NCBI GenBank assembly: GCA_004352715.1
Contig: SCFE01000015.1
Location: 2,639,993 to 2,703,992, forward strand
Source of the DNA: Hofstenia miamia
Taxonomy: Eukaryota > Xenacoelomorpha > Acoela
Reading direction: 5' to 3'
Length of the DNA: 64,000 nucleotides
Of the stretch, positions 22,601-36,301 are shown piece by piece (within the stretch, counting starts at the first letter, position 1; the number at the start of each line of letters is the position of its first letter). Below the pieces are notes generated by a model, which did no database searches, was not told the origin of the DNA, and worked only from the letters and a program-made list of their open reading frames with translations. The position numbers were made by a program, and so were the translations under genes.

Positions 22601-25600
22601 AAACGGCCAGCTCTGATAATTCATGGTGCGATTCTTAACGTATTCTGTAACTAATGTCGCCCATGGTAATCGAATATATCATAGCGTTCTTCCAATTCCG
22701 AAAGTTTACGCGGATAATTCCTAACACATCGCAATTGGAAATAGAATCAAGAGAACATAAATATCGGTAATGTATTTGACAGTTTATCTAATCTTTCCAT
22801 AGATTTATCTTGAGAATTGAAACAATGTAATTGCAATGTTATTAATTTATGATATAAGGGAGAGAAAATAAATTGCCCATGGCTTTGTTATAATTTAATT
22901 AAAAAGTATATCTGAAACATTGAGACAAAAGACAGAAATAGATTCATTCTGCGAGCAATGAAATTGTAAGTACTATCAAATGCAATAAGTTAAAAGAAAT
23001 ATAGACATAAATAAAAATATAAACCCATTTATTATAAATAACTCAAAGAGGTACAGTACTGTTACATGTATATGTCTTTCAAGCAGACGAAGGACGTATG
23101 AAGACCTCAAATATAATATTGTTTTCCAAAAATAATATAGAATAGTGCATTAAAGAACTATCTTACTTAAACAATAGCAAAATTTAAAAAATTTTCTTTT
23201 GAAGTGCTTGTTTTCATTAGAGTAATTTAATCATTCTACCAACATAAAAAACAAACGATGCACATGCGACTTTGAATGATCTTAGGTCCATTTAAAATAT
23301 TTAATATATAAACACAGTTTTCCATGTTACATGCATTCTCATTTTCATCAAGATTAATTGACTTATCAATGAAATATTGAAAATGCTCAAGATCACTTCG
23401 ACTAAAAGAAATAGGTATTCTTTTGATCCCTCTAGTTGTAGAACGGGTTCAAATCATGCTGGAATCGAATTTTTCCTAGAAATATATTTAAATATAGTTC
23501 ATATTCATATGTAAATCACAACATTTAATTTTCGGTATGATTGAGCAATTAGAAAATTAACAATAAAATGATCTCAGTGTTATTATTTAGATAAACATTT
23601 TTAGATACCCATGAAAAAACAGCGAAGATGAATAATTTGTAGTTTTTTTCCAAATCAATATACATCTACACTTTATAATTGACGGAATAGGGTTCTGCAA
23701 AATTCAATTTTTCCAAGAAATAGTCTCATTGAATATGATGCCACTGCCAGTTAGCTAAGCTACAATCACTATATAGAAATTTCCATGTAACTAGTGCTAT
23801 TGGAGTGAAAAAAAGCATTGTAGTGTGGTAAATATCAGTAATAAAGATTGGGGGTTTAGTGTGTGTTTGTAAATAAACATGCACACATGGGAATTTAGTA
23901 GGGAAACCCATTGCACATTTGATAAGGTGTGCTTGTGAATTATGGATGTCCAATAGGGAGTACGTGTACTAACCGGGTACGGGCGTGTGCTCATAATTAT
24001 AATTGGGTCCGGCTGAATACCCCTACGCTTCTCATTCTTTTACGTTTGAAATTAAGAGTGAATTACTGTCCATGAATATTCATATGGGATTTGCAGTTTG
24101 CAATTTTCAGCTCTAGCATCAAATATACTAATTAGTAAAGAGTGTAGAAAACGTAAGAACTATACAGCAATCGGCAGACAAATAGTCTAAGACGTGAAGC
24201 CTATAATAAACATTAAATTTTGAAAAAACATTTTTGAAAAGCCTTTCCGGTCGCAACCAAACATGAGCCGTTACAATGAAGCTTCAGAGTAGATTGAGCG
24301 GCAAAATCTCAACCCGATTAGAATTATGCTATAACTAAAATAAATCTGAGAGCATTGTGTGGCCAGATATCAATATTAAATTTTGCTTAATCGATTAAAA
24401 CCTTAACTGCGCAGAATATTAAACATTTTTTATGGTTTCATGATGATTTGGTTAGCTGCTCATAACTCATTAACCATAAGATAAAAAAGTGTCTTCTCTT
24501 TAATTTTTGTTCTTGAACCGCCACCCGTCGTTATCCTATTGAGACCCGGCTTTATTACTGCGTCCTTCATTTTCGCACGGCACCCTTCAATGGGTTTGGG
24601 TGGGCTATCTACAAAAAATGAAACGCCTAAAAAAGTTGGTTGGTGCTCTCTTGGGCTTCCGACCTCCGAATTGCAAATGCAATGGTAATAATAAATTTAA
24701 TAAAAAATGAAATTTTCAAAAATTTTTAATGTCACAACAATGTTCGAGTACGCTCACTAATAGTTGTATCTATATCTCAGGGTTTTTAAATTTCACAAAG
24801 AACATGGGCAGTTTCAAGTTAGGGATGTGGTATGAATAAAAGCAACTTTGAGAGCATCCTAAGTTATTTATCAGTTGTTCACCACTCGGATGTCTTCTCA
24901 TCAGAAAATCCATTCTGCCTACGCTTTTAACACTTCATATTCAAATTCATGTGCACGCTTTGGATGCCGATGTTTGATTGACAGTTATTATCATGTTAAA
25001 GAAATACAAAACTGCTTCCTTTCCTATATTGAAACTTCAAAATGCAATTAATGCTGCAAATATGCCATGGAAGATGTCTACTATCAAATTCTACATTATC
25101 ATAAATATTATATTACCGATTTTAATCTACAAAAACTGCATCTCTCGATTTTCAAAATGTAAAAAGGCAACTGTCAAATAATAAGTGAGCTATAGCTACA
25201 ACACTTAAGGATTTGAAAAAATTCAATCACCACTAAAGTGCCACTTAAAAACGTTTTTTAGACACAAAAAGTCAATTTACATTACAACAAGAACTTAAAT
25301 TAGGTACGACTACAATAAATCAATGCTCAGAACCGTTTGCCATTTCACAAGTGTGCGCTTAATTACATTTAGGATGTTAGTGTAAACGTTGTTCTTAAGT
25401 ACAATTTCTATTTCAATTGCGAAGCGTCAACTTTTTAAAAAAGTTAAAATATGAAAAGTACTTTCAATTAGACAGTAGAGGAGGAAGAAGAATATGATTT
25501 CTATAGGCGATAATCACTTTTTTTCAACTCGATTTGAATTTTAAGGGATTCGAGTTTCCTAAAATTCCACGAGACGTGAATTAACTACCTATCAAATGTA

Positions 25601-28600
25601 CAACCAAATTCCTCCCAAAAACTGTTGAAGAAGCACTGTCTGTTTATTTTTAGCCAAAAACCTGTCACAATCCATTTCATAGAAGACTGACGATGCTTAA
25701 TAAGTTTTGAGTTTTTGTATAATTGAGGAAGGTTTTGTAAAAATTTAGTTATTTGGGATTCGGGTTAGGGTTTGAAACTCATGTAATTGGTTTTTAATAA
25801 AATGGCTTTAAGTCATTGTCAGATCGTAAAAGAAGCGAACTAAAATTTGAACGTAATTAACAATTCTATTTTACTTTTAAATTGCACCGGCCAATAATTT
25901 ATACTAATCTTTTATCATTCTCATTAGCAACCAAACAATATTAAATAGCTGAAGTGTCTATCTTAATACTAATTTCTCTGTGAAGAATTGTGCATCCGGT
26001 TTCTAACATTTTCATTAAATAGATCATTAAAGAAGACAATATGCATAAAGAAAAACCTTTCTAATAACATCAAGGTATCTATGAAATCTTAGTTCATCAA
26101 GGCAGAACAAAGAACTGCAAATCTTTCATCAGGGTTTAAGCTTAGTCCAATTACCTCAAAGATTTTATTAGCAGAACAGTTTAAAACGACAGTTTAAAAG
26201 AATTCTCAACTTTAAAAAATATGCAAATAAAAGGCAAACTATAAATCACAAATATAAATGTAGGCAATAGTATACACCAAGGTAATCTTGGTGTATATAC
26301 ACCATAGGATATTGGGATTTGAGTTCTGACGTAATATGCTACATTGATACCTTGTTTGGTATATTTGTAAACACCTGATTTTGTATAAAATGCGTGCAGT
26401 GTTATCGTTTTATAAATCGCAATAGTGGCGATATTATGTTGAATAAGGCCTGTTGTGTTTTTTAATGGGTTTATTCACAACAGTTGTCTATCTATATAAA
26501 AAATATTTTGCTCTCATGAGTTTTACCATCCCATAATATAATCTGTGAAGACAGACTTGGTCCTAATAATAAACTGGTGCCAAAAATTTAATTCTATGTA
26601 AAATTAAATTTTGTTTCTATTGCGCATGTTTCAGAACACTATGCATTCTTTCTTGAATGGCTATGTTTTTTAAACTTTCCAATAATTCATTACAACTCAT
26701 AAAATCTTGCTAGATACCTATAATGTAGGAAGAGGGAGGTAACTTGAAGTAATTGCATTTGGAATTCTCTAAAATATGCCTAAATGAGCTTGAGTAAAGG
26801 CACGCATTGCCCCAACAGTATACTGAACCAACACCGCCTAAATTATCAAAAAACTTCAAACTTCGATATTAGTTATATCGATATGTGGAGCAGGCTAATC
26901 TCAAACGACAACAGCCTTTTTTAGACCCAGTCCATTGCGGTGAACGCATGACCCATCGAACAATGAAACACAAATGCAACCCTGTACCCTGATAATATAT
27001 ATATATATATATTCATTTACGTTATATATTTTGGGAAGTAAGAGCTCTCAAAATTATACCTGTATATACAATTAGTGCATAACCTAAATATGGAACTAGT
27101 ACAATTTTATATTAGATTAAGAATTAACTCCATAATGTATTTGTGTCAAAATGTTTATAGTAAGAGTTACGCTACTTTAGTTTAATGTAAAACATGTAAT
27201 GAATAAAGAACCGAGTCTGTTTATAAAATGTTCTAATACTTGTGCCATGCAGAGATTCACTTTTATGTTCAGATTTTCAATGACTTGCAAGAGGTCGAGA
27301 AGCTTAAAACTACTTCAGACGAGCAATAATTTTTGAAATTGCGTACATAAGGTTATAACGTACATTACAACAAAACAATTGTATAGAAAAACATTGGTAA
27401 GTTTTGAACTTTTGACAATGGCAAAAATTTGTCAAAATCTAGTAACTTCTTTTAGATTTATGTAATTTGAGTGATCTTATTTAGTCCTTGAATCACCAAT
27501 ATAAGGTGTAAATATATAGGCTTTAAAGTCAATGCCTATCCAAAATCATTGAGAACCCAATAGTTGTTTTTCTATTAAGACTTCATGTTTAGTAATTTGC
27601 ATTTGAAAAAATATTTCGCAACAACTTATAAGCTTGTTAAGTTAAAACGAGCTCTATAAACAAGATTTTATACCAATATTAAGTATGTCAAAGTCTAAGG
27701 AGCTCTGATCTCACTAATATGCAAGAAAAGTATTTTTGCGTAGTGTATTATGTCTGCGTACCTATGCACTTTCCAACCATTATGTATATAATGATTTAGA
27801 AGCGGGTGCAGTTGGAAATATATTATGGATGTTTAAGTCTATGGGATTAGCAACTAAGAATCAATTTGAAACTTTAAATTTGCTAGGCATGTTCAAAATC
27901 AAGCGAATTCAAATCAACGCCAATCGATGCCATTGTGATAATTTTTTTTCAAAAATCTAAGAATGATAAATACGATATGAGGTACTACTCTGTCATTTAA
28001 TGAAGTTATTAATTATTAATTAAGTATTTGATTAAAAAATAAGAATGAAAATGGAATTTCAAAAATGAAACATTTATATTACATAGGTAGACACCTTTAT
28101 AATAATTTTCGTTGTGTATTTTTACCATATGGTTTCTGAGCAAACGGCGTTTCCGCTTTTTTGACGTATTCCGCAATGATATCATTATATTTCTACGTTG
28201 TTTCGCGAATTCGATTACAAAACATATATTAAGAGTCAGGCCATTATCATAGTTTAAAAGTATCCGTGTGCGATTCCATTTTTTTTCTGCAGAACTTGAA
28301 AACGAATGTAAAACGATGAAATGTATTTTGCAAAGCACTTATTTAAATTATAAAATATTTTTTAGATCAATCTGGGGTTCACTTAAACGAACAATTTTTT
28401 TTTCATATTTTCCTCAAAGTTTACTAGAATTTTAGAAATCATAAGACATCACACATCTACTGGTGAGCGTACGTGAATATGGTGTTGAAAATTTATCTAA
28501 AAGTGTATTGCTGTGGGTAAAATTACTTGAAATTTTTAACTTCAACTACTTTTTATAAAATTTCATATTTTTGAAAACCTTTGAATTCTCTTCATGCCTA

Positions 28601-29139
28601 ATTTGCAAGTAATACTGAGTTTTCAAGACTTTGTGAGTAACAATTATCTTTTGCTAATGATTCCTATGTAGATAGATTACCCAAATCCGTTGAGGCGCTT
28701 ACGACCGGAGGCTCTTTACAATGGCACGCCCCAATGAAAAAGCGAGCTATCGTGGTATTAAAACGAATATTTCTATTTATCCTTGAGTTAGGAATAATGA
28801 TATAAAAAATTAATGCCAAGTAATTTTCATTGATTTTACACAAATACAGCCAGTTATCTGGTTTAAGAAATTATTTAATATATTTTACTTAAAGCTGTAA
28901 CTATATTTTCTACATGTGCATATGAAATTATTTCCAAATTCTTATTGTAAAGCTGAGGCAATAAACTTATTTTTCCCAGCCGCATTTCTCATTGTAAATT
29001 CAAATGCTTGTTTCTACTTAAGCATTTCTATTTAAATACCAAATGCTACTAAATTATCCAGATTCTCATGGCTATATAGTGCTTGCTTCCTTTTTATTAT
29101 AAATTAAACTAAATATGGGTGCCTTCTATAAGAAAATGA
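19691..29139. other. Long stretch without a recognisable gene
   Basis: About 9.4 kb. GC-richer islets occur near 21420-21510, 22530-22630, 23940-24030, 24510-24680 and 28680-28760, but none gives a readable protein or RNA gene. A telomere-like GGGTTAGGGTTT lies at 25762-25773 and a hairpin at 26271-26297. The longest frames (for example 28009-28338 minus, 109 codons, with a KKRKRR stretch) show no family motif and are probably chance. A TA tract is at 26995-27011. Confidence 0.4.
26271..26297. repeat. Perfect hairpin, 11-bp arms
   Basis: TATACACCAAG, a five-base loop GTAAT, then CTTGGTGTATA. No T run follows that would make it a Pol III terminator, and no gene abuts it. Confidence 0.8.
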
Positions 29140-29790
29140 ACGCATTGTAAAAATTATGCAAGAACCCATACGAACAATGGTCTACATAGAAGAGGCATAG
29201 ATGTGCTCACTTAAAATTTACCCTTGAAGATAAAAATTGCTCATAAGAATTTTGGGGAAATATTCTCTGGGTTAATGAGTCTAAAACAGAATAGTTTGAG
29301 CAAAATTCGATAACCATGTTTAGAGAAAACACGCAATCCCTACTCTAAAAATTGATGGTGACAACTGCAGTGGTAATGCCTCTCTTCTAATTGCATTGAA
29401 TATTGTGCATACATTAAAAATTAAAATGGATTCAGTATTGGAACAAAACATAGTTATTCATGGAGCACGGTAGAAAAACTCCAACTATAGAAGGGAGGAT
29501 TTACAACAGAATAATCATCAAAATCATGCATTCAAGCCAACAAAACAATGCATTATGGATCACAACATGCTAGTGTGCTCTATTAAATAGAAATTTGCTG
29601 CGTTAATTGACAAACGTATCAATTCTATAGTCTTAAAGTCCATTGCGGAGTTGAGAAAATTGCCCAAGAAGGAATGGATTATAATTACAAAAGAAACATA
29701 CAAGTTATTGGTTAGGAACTACAGAAAGGGTTTGGCTGGAGGTGCACACAAAAACTCTTTTGGACAAAGTACAAAATCACAACTATCAAT
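29140..29790 (+). pseudogene. Tc1-like transposase, old plus-strand remnant
   Basis: Several Tc1 landmarks follow in the right order, with frames changing between them: NGLHRRGIDVLT (the GLHGRRPRKKPLLT region), EFWGNILWVNESKTE (FWENVLWSDESK, first catalytic Asp changed to Asn), MDSVLEQNIV, QQNNHQNHAFKPTKQ (QQDNDPKHTSK, second Asp changed to Asn), and the C-terminal EWIIITKETYKLLVRNYRKG. Many stops and frameshifts. The SPDLNPIEN block is not readable. No inverted repeats were located. An ancient, inactive copy of a group different from the other Tc1 remnants here. Confidence 0.78.
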
Positions 29791-32056
29791 AATAATGTTT
29801 TTACCATAAATGCTTTTTTACCCCTACATTATGATAATGCTGCAAAATTTTGAGGATTTAAGTAGTTTGACAGTTTTTTTACAAAGTTTTAATTTATGTA
29901 CATCTGAAAATATATTGTAAAAGCTTCATAAGTTGAATTGTCTAGAAATGTGTTTATTAAAGATTTTACACATGCATTTGTCCACCTCCCCTGCAAAAGA
30001 ACAGCGAACATAGATGGCTTCCCAATTGTACTTAGAAATTATAATATCACAATTCGATGTTGTTTGCGACAATTGCGAACACTCTAAATTACAAAAAGTT
30101 CTGAAAACCCTTGTTTTGTAGAAATAAACTCAGAAAAGTCATAAATTCATTTCTGCACTATTTATTTCACATGATTCCTTTATCCCAAAGTAATTATTTA
30201 TAAATTTTTAATATCTAAAGACTACTTAAAAACATTTTATTGCACAATCTCAAGTACTAACATTTCATTTGGTCTCAAGCAATCAAACTATTATATTTTA
30301 TATATTTTGAAATATTAAATTACAAAGTGATGTATAGTGCATTCAATATTTACATTCCACAGGCAAAATTTCTTGTTTACAGAAATAGGTAACTAGCTGA
30401 GTTTTAATATGAAAAATTTATGTTTGTAATTAAAATTAGAATTTCTATTACAAAAAATTTTAATTACAGTCGAATTCTTAAACCTTATTAAATATTCAAA
30501 TTTGCATGCCTAAATTGTCGAATAAATCACTTGTCTAGCTGCAAATTTGAAGCGTTACTGTAACATATTCAATAATTTCAAGAACTAGGAACATACCGCA
30601 CTCCAATAATGAATAAGAATTAGTATACGCTTCATTAAAAAAATGAATAATTTAATTTTTACTACGTGCTAATTACATAATTTCTGAATATATATATATA
30701 TATATGTATGAAATGATTCACTTAAACGTATCCGTGAAATGAAAGAATTCAAATTTGGTCTTCGTAGAAATTATATTGCCGATAAATCATTTATGCCTAA
30801 TTAAGATACATTACCAATTTCATATTTTATTTATTGTATTCATTGATTGAATTATATATTATTTGTTAATCGGTCGTTTTCTATAATAAGAAATAAATGA
30901 ATATAGAAATTATGCTAGCAATTCAATACATAATGAAAATTGGGAGCACTTTTGCTTCCAAGGTAATCTATTTTCGACTGAAATTAAAAACACTTGAGTT
31001 GTAAAAGTTTCAAAAATTTGCTTCTTCAATATTGCATTATGTAAATTGTACTCAACGGAAAATCATTAAAATAAATAATCAATTATATTCGAAATGTTTT
31101 GCATTTGGAAAGCAAAGTATTTTCCGTGCTTCTAATAATTTGAAGTAATTGAGCCAATTAAAATTGAATAAAAGATATGAGGCGTCTAATGTTATATCAT
31201 ATAGAATTATAAATCTTCTTTACTGGGAATAATATAGCTGTTTATACTAAGATAGCAAAAGCCATTTTAAGAAAGAATGTGGATATATTCTATACACTTG
31301 TTGATAATTAATCTTAAATTAACTTTATGGGTGATGCAAATATAATATTTCTGCCACCATAGAGTTTTTAAGAAACTACACGCACGTCTAGTTTATTGAA
31401 AATTCATGTGAAAAATTAATTATGTAATAATTAGAAAATAAATAAATTAATTAACTTATTCAAAGTTAAATAATAATTTAATTTGAAAATTTTAAATAAA
31501 GTGAAGGTAAGATTAAGTGTTGCCGTGACTTAAAGAAACTTTGTGCTATACCTGTTCTCAGCTGAATTAAGTAATAGTTCATACAAATCGAGCACCTCTT
31601 TGGATGAAATTCATACAAGCAGTGCCCTTGCGCAAACAAATTTAATATAGTTTTGCTTAGATAACATTTATATTATTCCAGATTTATAGTGTTCTAACAT
31701 AAAGAAGTGCCCAAATTTTTGAGACTAGCTTTCAACAATTAACAGGGTGTGAGACGTAATACTCAACAAATAAAATATAATCCTCTATTTGGGATTAGTT
31801 ATTACAATCATATATTGAAATTAATGCTAAAGTAAAATCTTAAGTTTGCTCTAAAATTGAATGTATTCTCAACATTTTTTACACTAGCTTCCAGATATGA
31901 TCAGAAATGATGTCTACAGACTTGCTCAGAAACACCCCTTTGTTATTAGAACGAGATCCTTAAATTGATTCTCCAAATTTTTTATTATTCTTTATTTGCC
32001 ACTTTTGGTTTTCTGCTTACTGATTCCAAAGAAAGTTAATTCGCTATTGATTCACC
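29791..32056. other. Unannotated A+T-rich DNA
   Basis: No gene recognised. A short TA tract lies at about 30690-30705 and an AT-only low-complexity stretch near 31430-31500. Confidence 0.4.
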
Positions 32057-32530
32057 TGCAGGGATGCCAAGGGTAAAAAATAGATACTGGACAGAGCCCT
32101 CTATAGAAGGTCCCGTGTTAGGTAAAAGGAACCCGCACCCCGTCTCTCTCCCTAGAGCTGTACGCCGCCGCGCCATGCCGTCACTTTTTACGTCACGCCG
32201 CTGCCGTAACATCAAAAAAACGGCATGGCGGGTGTTGAAACAGTTTAATAGCCATTCGCTTATATTTGCTTTTGATTTCAGATTTGTATTGACATGGGAC
32301 AAAAGTGTTACAAGCTTGAGCTTATCATGGATAACAAAAGTGCGGTGTTCAAATACTTTGGTGTTTTATTTGAAGACGGAGTTCAGGATGAGATCCATTA
32401 TTATTGCAAGCCATGCTTCGATAAAGTTGAAAATAAAACTGATATCGCTATTTCGGTACAAAATTACCGTTTCAACGGGAAACCTACGAAGTCATCCATT
32501 TGATAACTACGCATCGCCGCCGTCGACGAA
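32057..32530 (+). pseudogene. BED zinc-finger fragment in GC-rich islet, probable hAT remnant
   Basis: A GC-rich stretch (32057-32240) precedes a frame starting at 32294 that reads SAVFKYFGVLFEDG, then YYCKPCFDKVE. These are the aromatic start and CxxC of a BED zinc finger. The next BED element, VSTGNLRSHPF, is in another frame (about 32470-32505), so a frameshift splits the domain, and the second histidine position is lost. A consensus-like splice acceptor (TTTGATTTCAG, ending at about 32281) lies just before the BED frame. BED fingers occur at the N-terminus of hAT transposases and in domesticated ZBED genes. The islet starts CAGGGATGCCAAGGG, similar to hAT termini. No transposase core or right end follows, so it is a truncated element or a dead ZBED-like exon. 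Confidence 0.6.
32171..32230. repeat. 11-bp perfect inverted repeat in GC-rich islet
   Basis: CGCCATGCCGT (32171-32181) and ACGGCATGGCG (32220-32230) flank 38 bases that contain TTTTTACGTCACG, a CRE-like word. This may be a subterminal binding site of the presumed hAT element or promoter architecture of the BED gene. Confidence 0.7.
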
Positions 32531-34186
32531 AATTTGACAGGCGTACAACTCTATTTCTCCCTGCCCTCCTTAATAATATAAATTCATAGAACATTAGAGA
32601 GTCAGATGCTTATGTATTTGTATTACGTTTCTAACTTTAGTATTTCAGAATAGGATACTACGTATTTTAGACATTTACGCTAATGTTTTTTGTACTATAA
32701 TTTACGGCATATGTTAAGTGAATATTTCTTGGTTTTACCCTACTTTTTGAAATATATTTGAGAGTAGAGATAATGGAGATCTAAGTAATTACACATTGAG
32801 CGGAGGTTAACTAAAAATGCGAGGGACTTGGCAGATCTCCACTTAGACCAGGAAAATCCCAACTATCATATAGGAAGAGTATCATGAATAATTGACGAAC
32901 TACACCTCAGGATAGCATGGTAGTTACCGTTTCACCAATGTGACATTCTTACGGAATGCCTTCTACGAAACATAAGACAATACAACAGCAATACTAAAAT
33001 TATTGAGACAAAATGTTGTTTTTCGAATGTGGATGAGGATACTTACAAGGAGATGAAAAAGTCAAACTTGAAAAATGGCAGATTACTAACTAGTTTATTA
33101 AGAGTTCAGCAATTATTTGTAGGAAATTGTTAGAAAATTTGAAAAGGATATTGGTAGTTAAAAGCCGAATCCTGTAAAATAGTGTCTGTGTTGTTTCTAT
33201 TTCTGATAGAAATGTTAGAATAGTACTTACCTGCACATACTTTAAATTGCATAAAAATCAAGACACAAAATATAATTAGCAATAATTAGAATCATCACAG
33301 TGGAATTATTTAAAAGGCTTTTTTTGAATATTTTCACTTTTCTTAATGTAAGGTAAGCTATTTATAGTGATAAGCTAATATTAGCTATTTTTATGATATT
33401 CCTAATTAAGTACTTTAAAAAGGATTTTATGTCAATTTATTGAATTTGTTAAACTTCTGTTGAATATACTGATAAAAGCTATGCTGCCCATTTCAAATAT
33501 GATACAGTATCTGTTTTGTATTAATGCTGTGTTTTCTCAGAAATTGGCAGAAATGGTAATTGGTTTACTGTTTTATCATTCCATTCAGGACTTCGAGATT
33601 TCAAATATGAATAAACAAGTATCTAATATCCCAAATTTCTTAAAATAAATAATCGCTTCTCAATAAGTAATACGTATGATTGACAAAGACCAACAGATGT
33701 ACATATCTGACACTTTAATTGTAAAGTTACTAGGAAATGAAATGAATCAAATTTATATAATTTTTAACGGGTTTAATCAACTTTATTAAATTATAAACGA
33801 CGGTGAGTTACTTCATTACATAGTTAATAAAAATAATAAATAGCAATATCTTTTGAGAAATTAATTTTCAAAGAAGTGCAGTTTCCAAAGCGAACCAACT
33901 TTGATTATATTCCATCTGGTTGATTATAATGAAAGCATTAGCAAGTTTTGATTGCATTTCGTAATCAAATAAATTTGCATTTTAATACATTTTTAAGGAA
34001 CTCTTCTACCAGTAGTCGTCTCTCAAACTCATTCACATACTATTTTATCTGAAGGAGTAATCATAGTTTTCAACAAAAGTTGAATGGACAGTACTACATA
34101 GAAAACGTAGTTGGTGTTGTAGATAACAACATAGAATCAAAGAAACAAAAACATGAATATAAAAAACTTGAAGAGGATGATTTCCA

Positions 34187-34188
<2 letters not shown>
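32531..34188. other. Unannotated A+T-rich DNA
   Basis: No gene recognised. The 62-codon frame at 33460-33648 has no motif. Confidence 0.4.

Positions 34189-34218
<30 letters not shown>
34189..34218. repeat. (TA)n tract
   Basis: Fifteen TA units directly left of a decayed Tc1-type transposase. Confidence 0.95.
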
Positions 34219-34222
<4 letters not shown>

Positions 34223-34299
34223 AAATTGTCTTTCTTCTTGGGGATCTCCTGTACTCTAATATGCTTGTTAACGTCAATCATATAATTTCATGTTGTGGG

Positions 34300-35000
34300 A
34301 CAATGATAGGCAAATTTTTTTCACTATTTTCCAACAATTTTCAATTATGGAAAAATCAGATGAGTTACATGGTCATGGACCCAAAACGTTGATCTCATTA
34401 GCGTTCGGCCATACTTTATTTAGTCATGATTGATGGCATGGCGCCCCATCAAATTGGAAGTAACTGCAGTCATGCATTTGAAGAAGGCTAGGACCTTATC
34501 ACCAAACAAAGAACTTGACAATTTTACCCTAGATCAAAATCAGAGAACACAATGTCCTATAGATACAATTGCACTCTAAGATATAATTTTCAGTTCACTG
34601 TTGACAATCTAATGGTGTATAGTGATACAAAACGTTTACCAGGTTTCCAGCACACAGCGTAAACTCATGTGGCTTATTACCTGACTGTCGTTTCATCTAT
34701 AAGCATAACTGAATGTCATTGATCTAATGCCCAATGTTGATTTGCAAAAACAATACCGTCATGCAATACCCACAGAAAGATCAGCCTTTGTGGTGTCGGA
34801 TCCAGCAAAGGGAACAATCTTACATTATCCTAAAAGTTCTTGATTTTCCACTTGGGTTGTGAGGCGTGGCCTTCCACTGCGCTTTGCATTTGTAAAGGCC
34901 CTGCTGGTTGATGAAGTAAAGTGTGTTGGCCACTGCTGCAAAACTGATGTTGAATCAAATGACAATTGCATGATTTGACGTAACTCCACTATGTAGAGCC
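34300..35000 (-). pseudogene. Tc1-like transposase, heavily decayed
   Basis: Minus-strand fragments in Tc1 order, in changing frames: NAKRSGRPRLTTQVENQELL (the GRPRK hook, near 34900), NQHWALDQ.HSVMLIDETTVR (the W..D....V..SDE..FR block with the first catalytic Asp, near 34730-34680), MTAVTSNLMGR (the GxISxxG strand, near 34450), and WVHDHVTHLIFP (weakly like QDNAPCH, near 34370). Stops interrupt nearly every piece. The catalytic C-terminus and inverted repeats were not found. Confidence 0.55.
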
Positions 35001-35250
35001 ACCACCAGTGCCCTCAAAGAAAGTAAATATGCCTATCCAGTCATGTATAAGTAATGAGAGAATTAAAGGGCCTGTCATGTTTATGTACACAACAAGAATG
35101 GCAAAAATATGCTACTAAGCCTATATTCTTATTAGCTGCGAGTACATAATACTATTGACCCCCCAATGCATGCACGTAACTGCGCGTACACGATTATTTT
35201 ATTATTTTTTAAGAGGCCAGTGAACAATAGCTACAATTTCTGTCAGCCTC

Positions 35251-35252
35251 TT

Positions 35253-35297
<45 letters not shown>
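35251..35297. repeat. Compound (CT)n(TA)n microsatellite
   Basis: About nine CT units pass directly into about 14 TA units. Confidence 0.95.
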
Positions 35298-35300
<3 letters not shown>

Positions 35301-36301
35301 TGAGATAATGGAGCCCTGGTTACTTCACTAAATAAGGCAATTACTTGAAATCTAAACAGATATCCATTACAAAATTTGCGCATGCTAAGACCCTCATACC
35401 AGAAATTGTTGGTGGAGGTAAATTTATATAATTACTCGCCACTTTTAGCATACGGGAGGTGAAGATGCTTTGAAAAAGCTAGTCTCTGTTTTCATTTTTA
35501 AAAAAAGTCCCTGTTAACAAGTTTTACTAGGCGTTGAATGCATGATTTGAACCGAATAAATGTAATTTGCACGATCAAATCTGTTTGTGGAAATCGACTA
35601 AAATTCTTTTACATTTAGATTTGTTACTAGATCAAAAAACTAGATATTTTCTGAATATACAAGTGACATATTCGTACATTATTAGTAGTCAAGAGATATA
35701 ATATCGGGGAAAATATGTATGTCCTCTTTCGTCCGCCTACATCTATGTCGGAAGCTATGTGACTTGTTCTTTGTAAGATTGACAGTAAAACAATTGTGAC
35801 CACAATATTTGCTTTATCTATCTAATGCCAATTGAAAGTTTGGACGTGAGGACGACATCATTACTAAATCCTCTGCATGCATTTTAATGTAAATTTTCCT
35901 CAAATTTATTTAAATGGAAAGTATTTTATGAATAATTGACAGGAAACGTTCTGTCGGTCTTCTAAGAACTTGAGTTAATTTACTACGTGTAAATTGAAAA
36001 CTGTAATCACTAAGCGATTTATCTAAAATTTTCATTTTTTACTCGAAACAGATTTTAGAATTTCGATATAGACTCGAAATTATTTAACTTGCTAAATAAA
36101 AATAAAAGAGAATTCCGTAACCATTAATAAAATCTGAGATCTATGTCCCATACTAATATTCTCATTTGCTAATTTTTTTTAGATTCTCATTGAATTTGTA
36201 ATTGGGGTGATATGTATGATATGTAATCATGTCAAAGGTAAGTAAAATGTTGGGATTGTTGAAAAATATTGGTGTCTCTGCATTTAATAAAGTTCTATAT
36301 A
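35298..36301. other. Unannotated A+T-rich DNA
   Basis: No gene recognised. Confidence 0.4.

Noticed and set aside
23436-23470. tRNA T-arm-like GGGTTCAAATC
   Set aside because: No acceptor stem or D-arm around it can be formed.
28009-28338. 109-codon minus-strand frame with KKRKRR as a nuclear protein
   Set aside because: Rich in K, N and I as expected of random A+T-rich DNA, with no domain.
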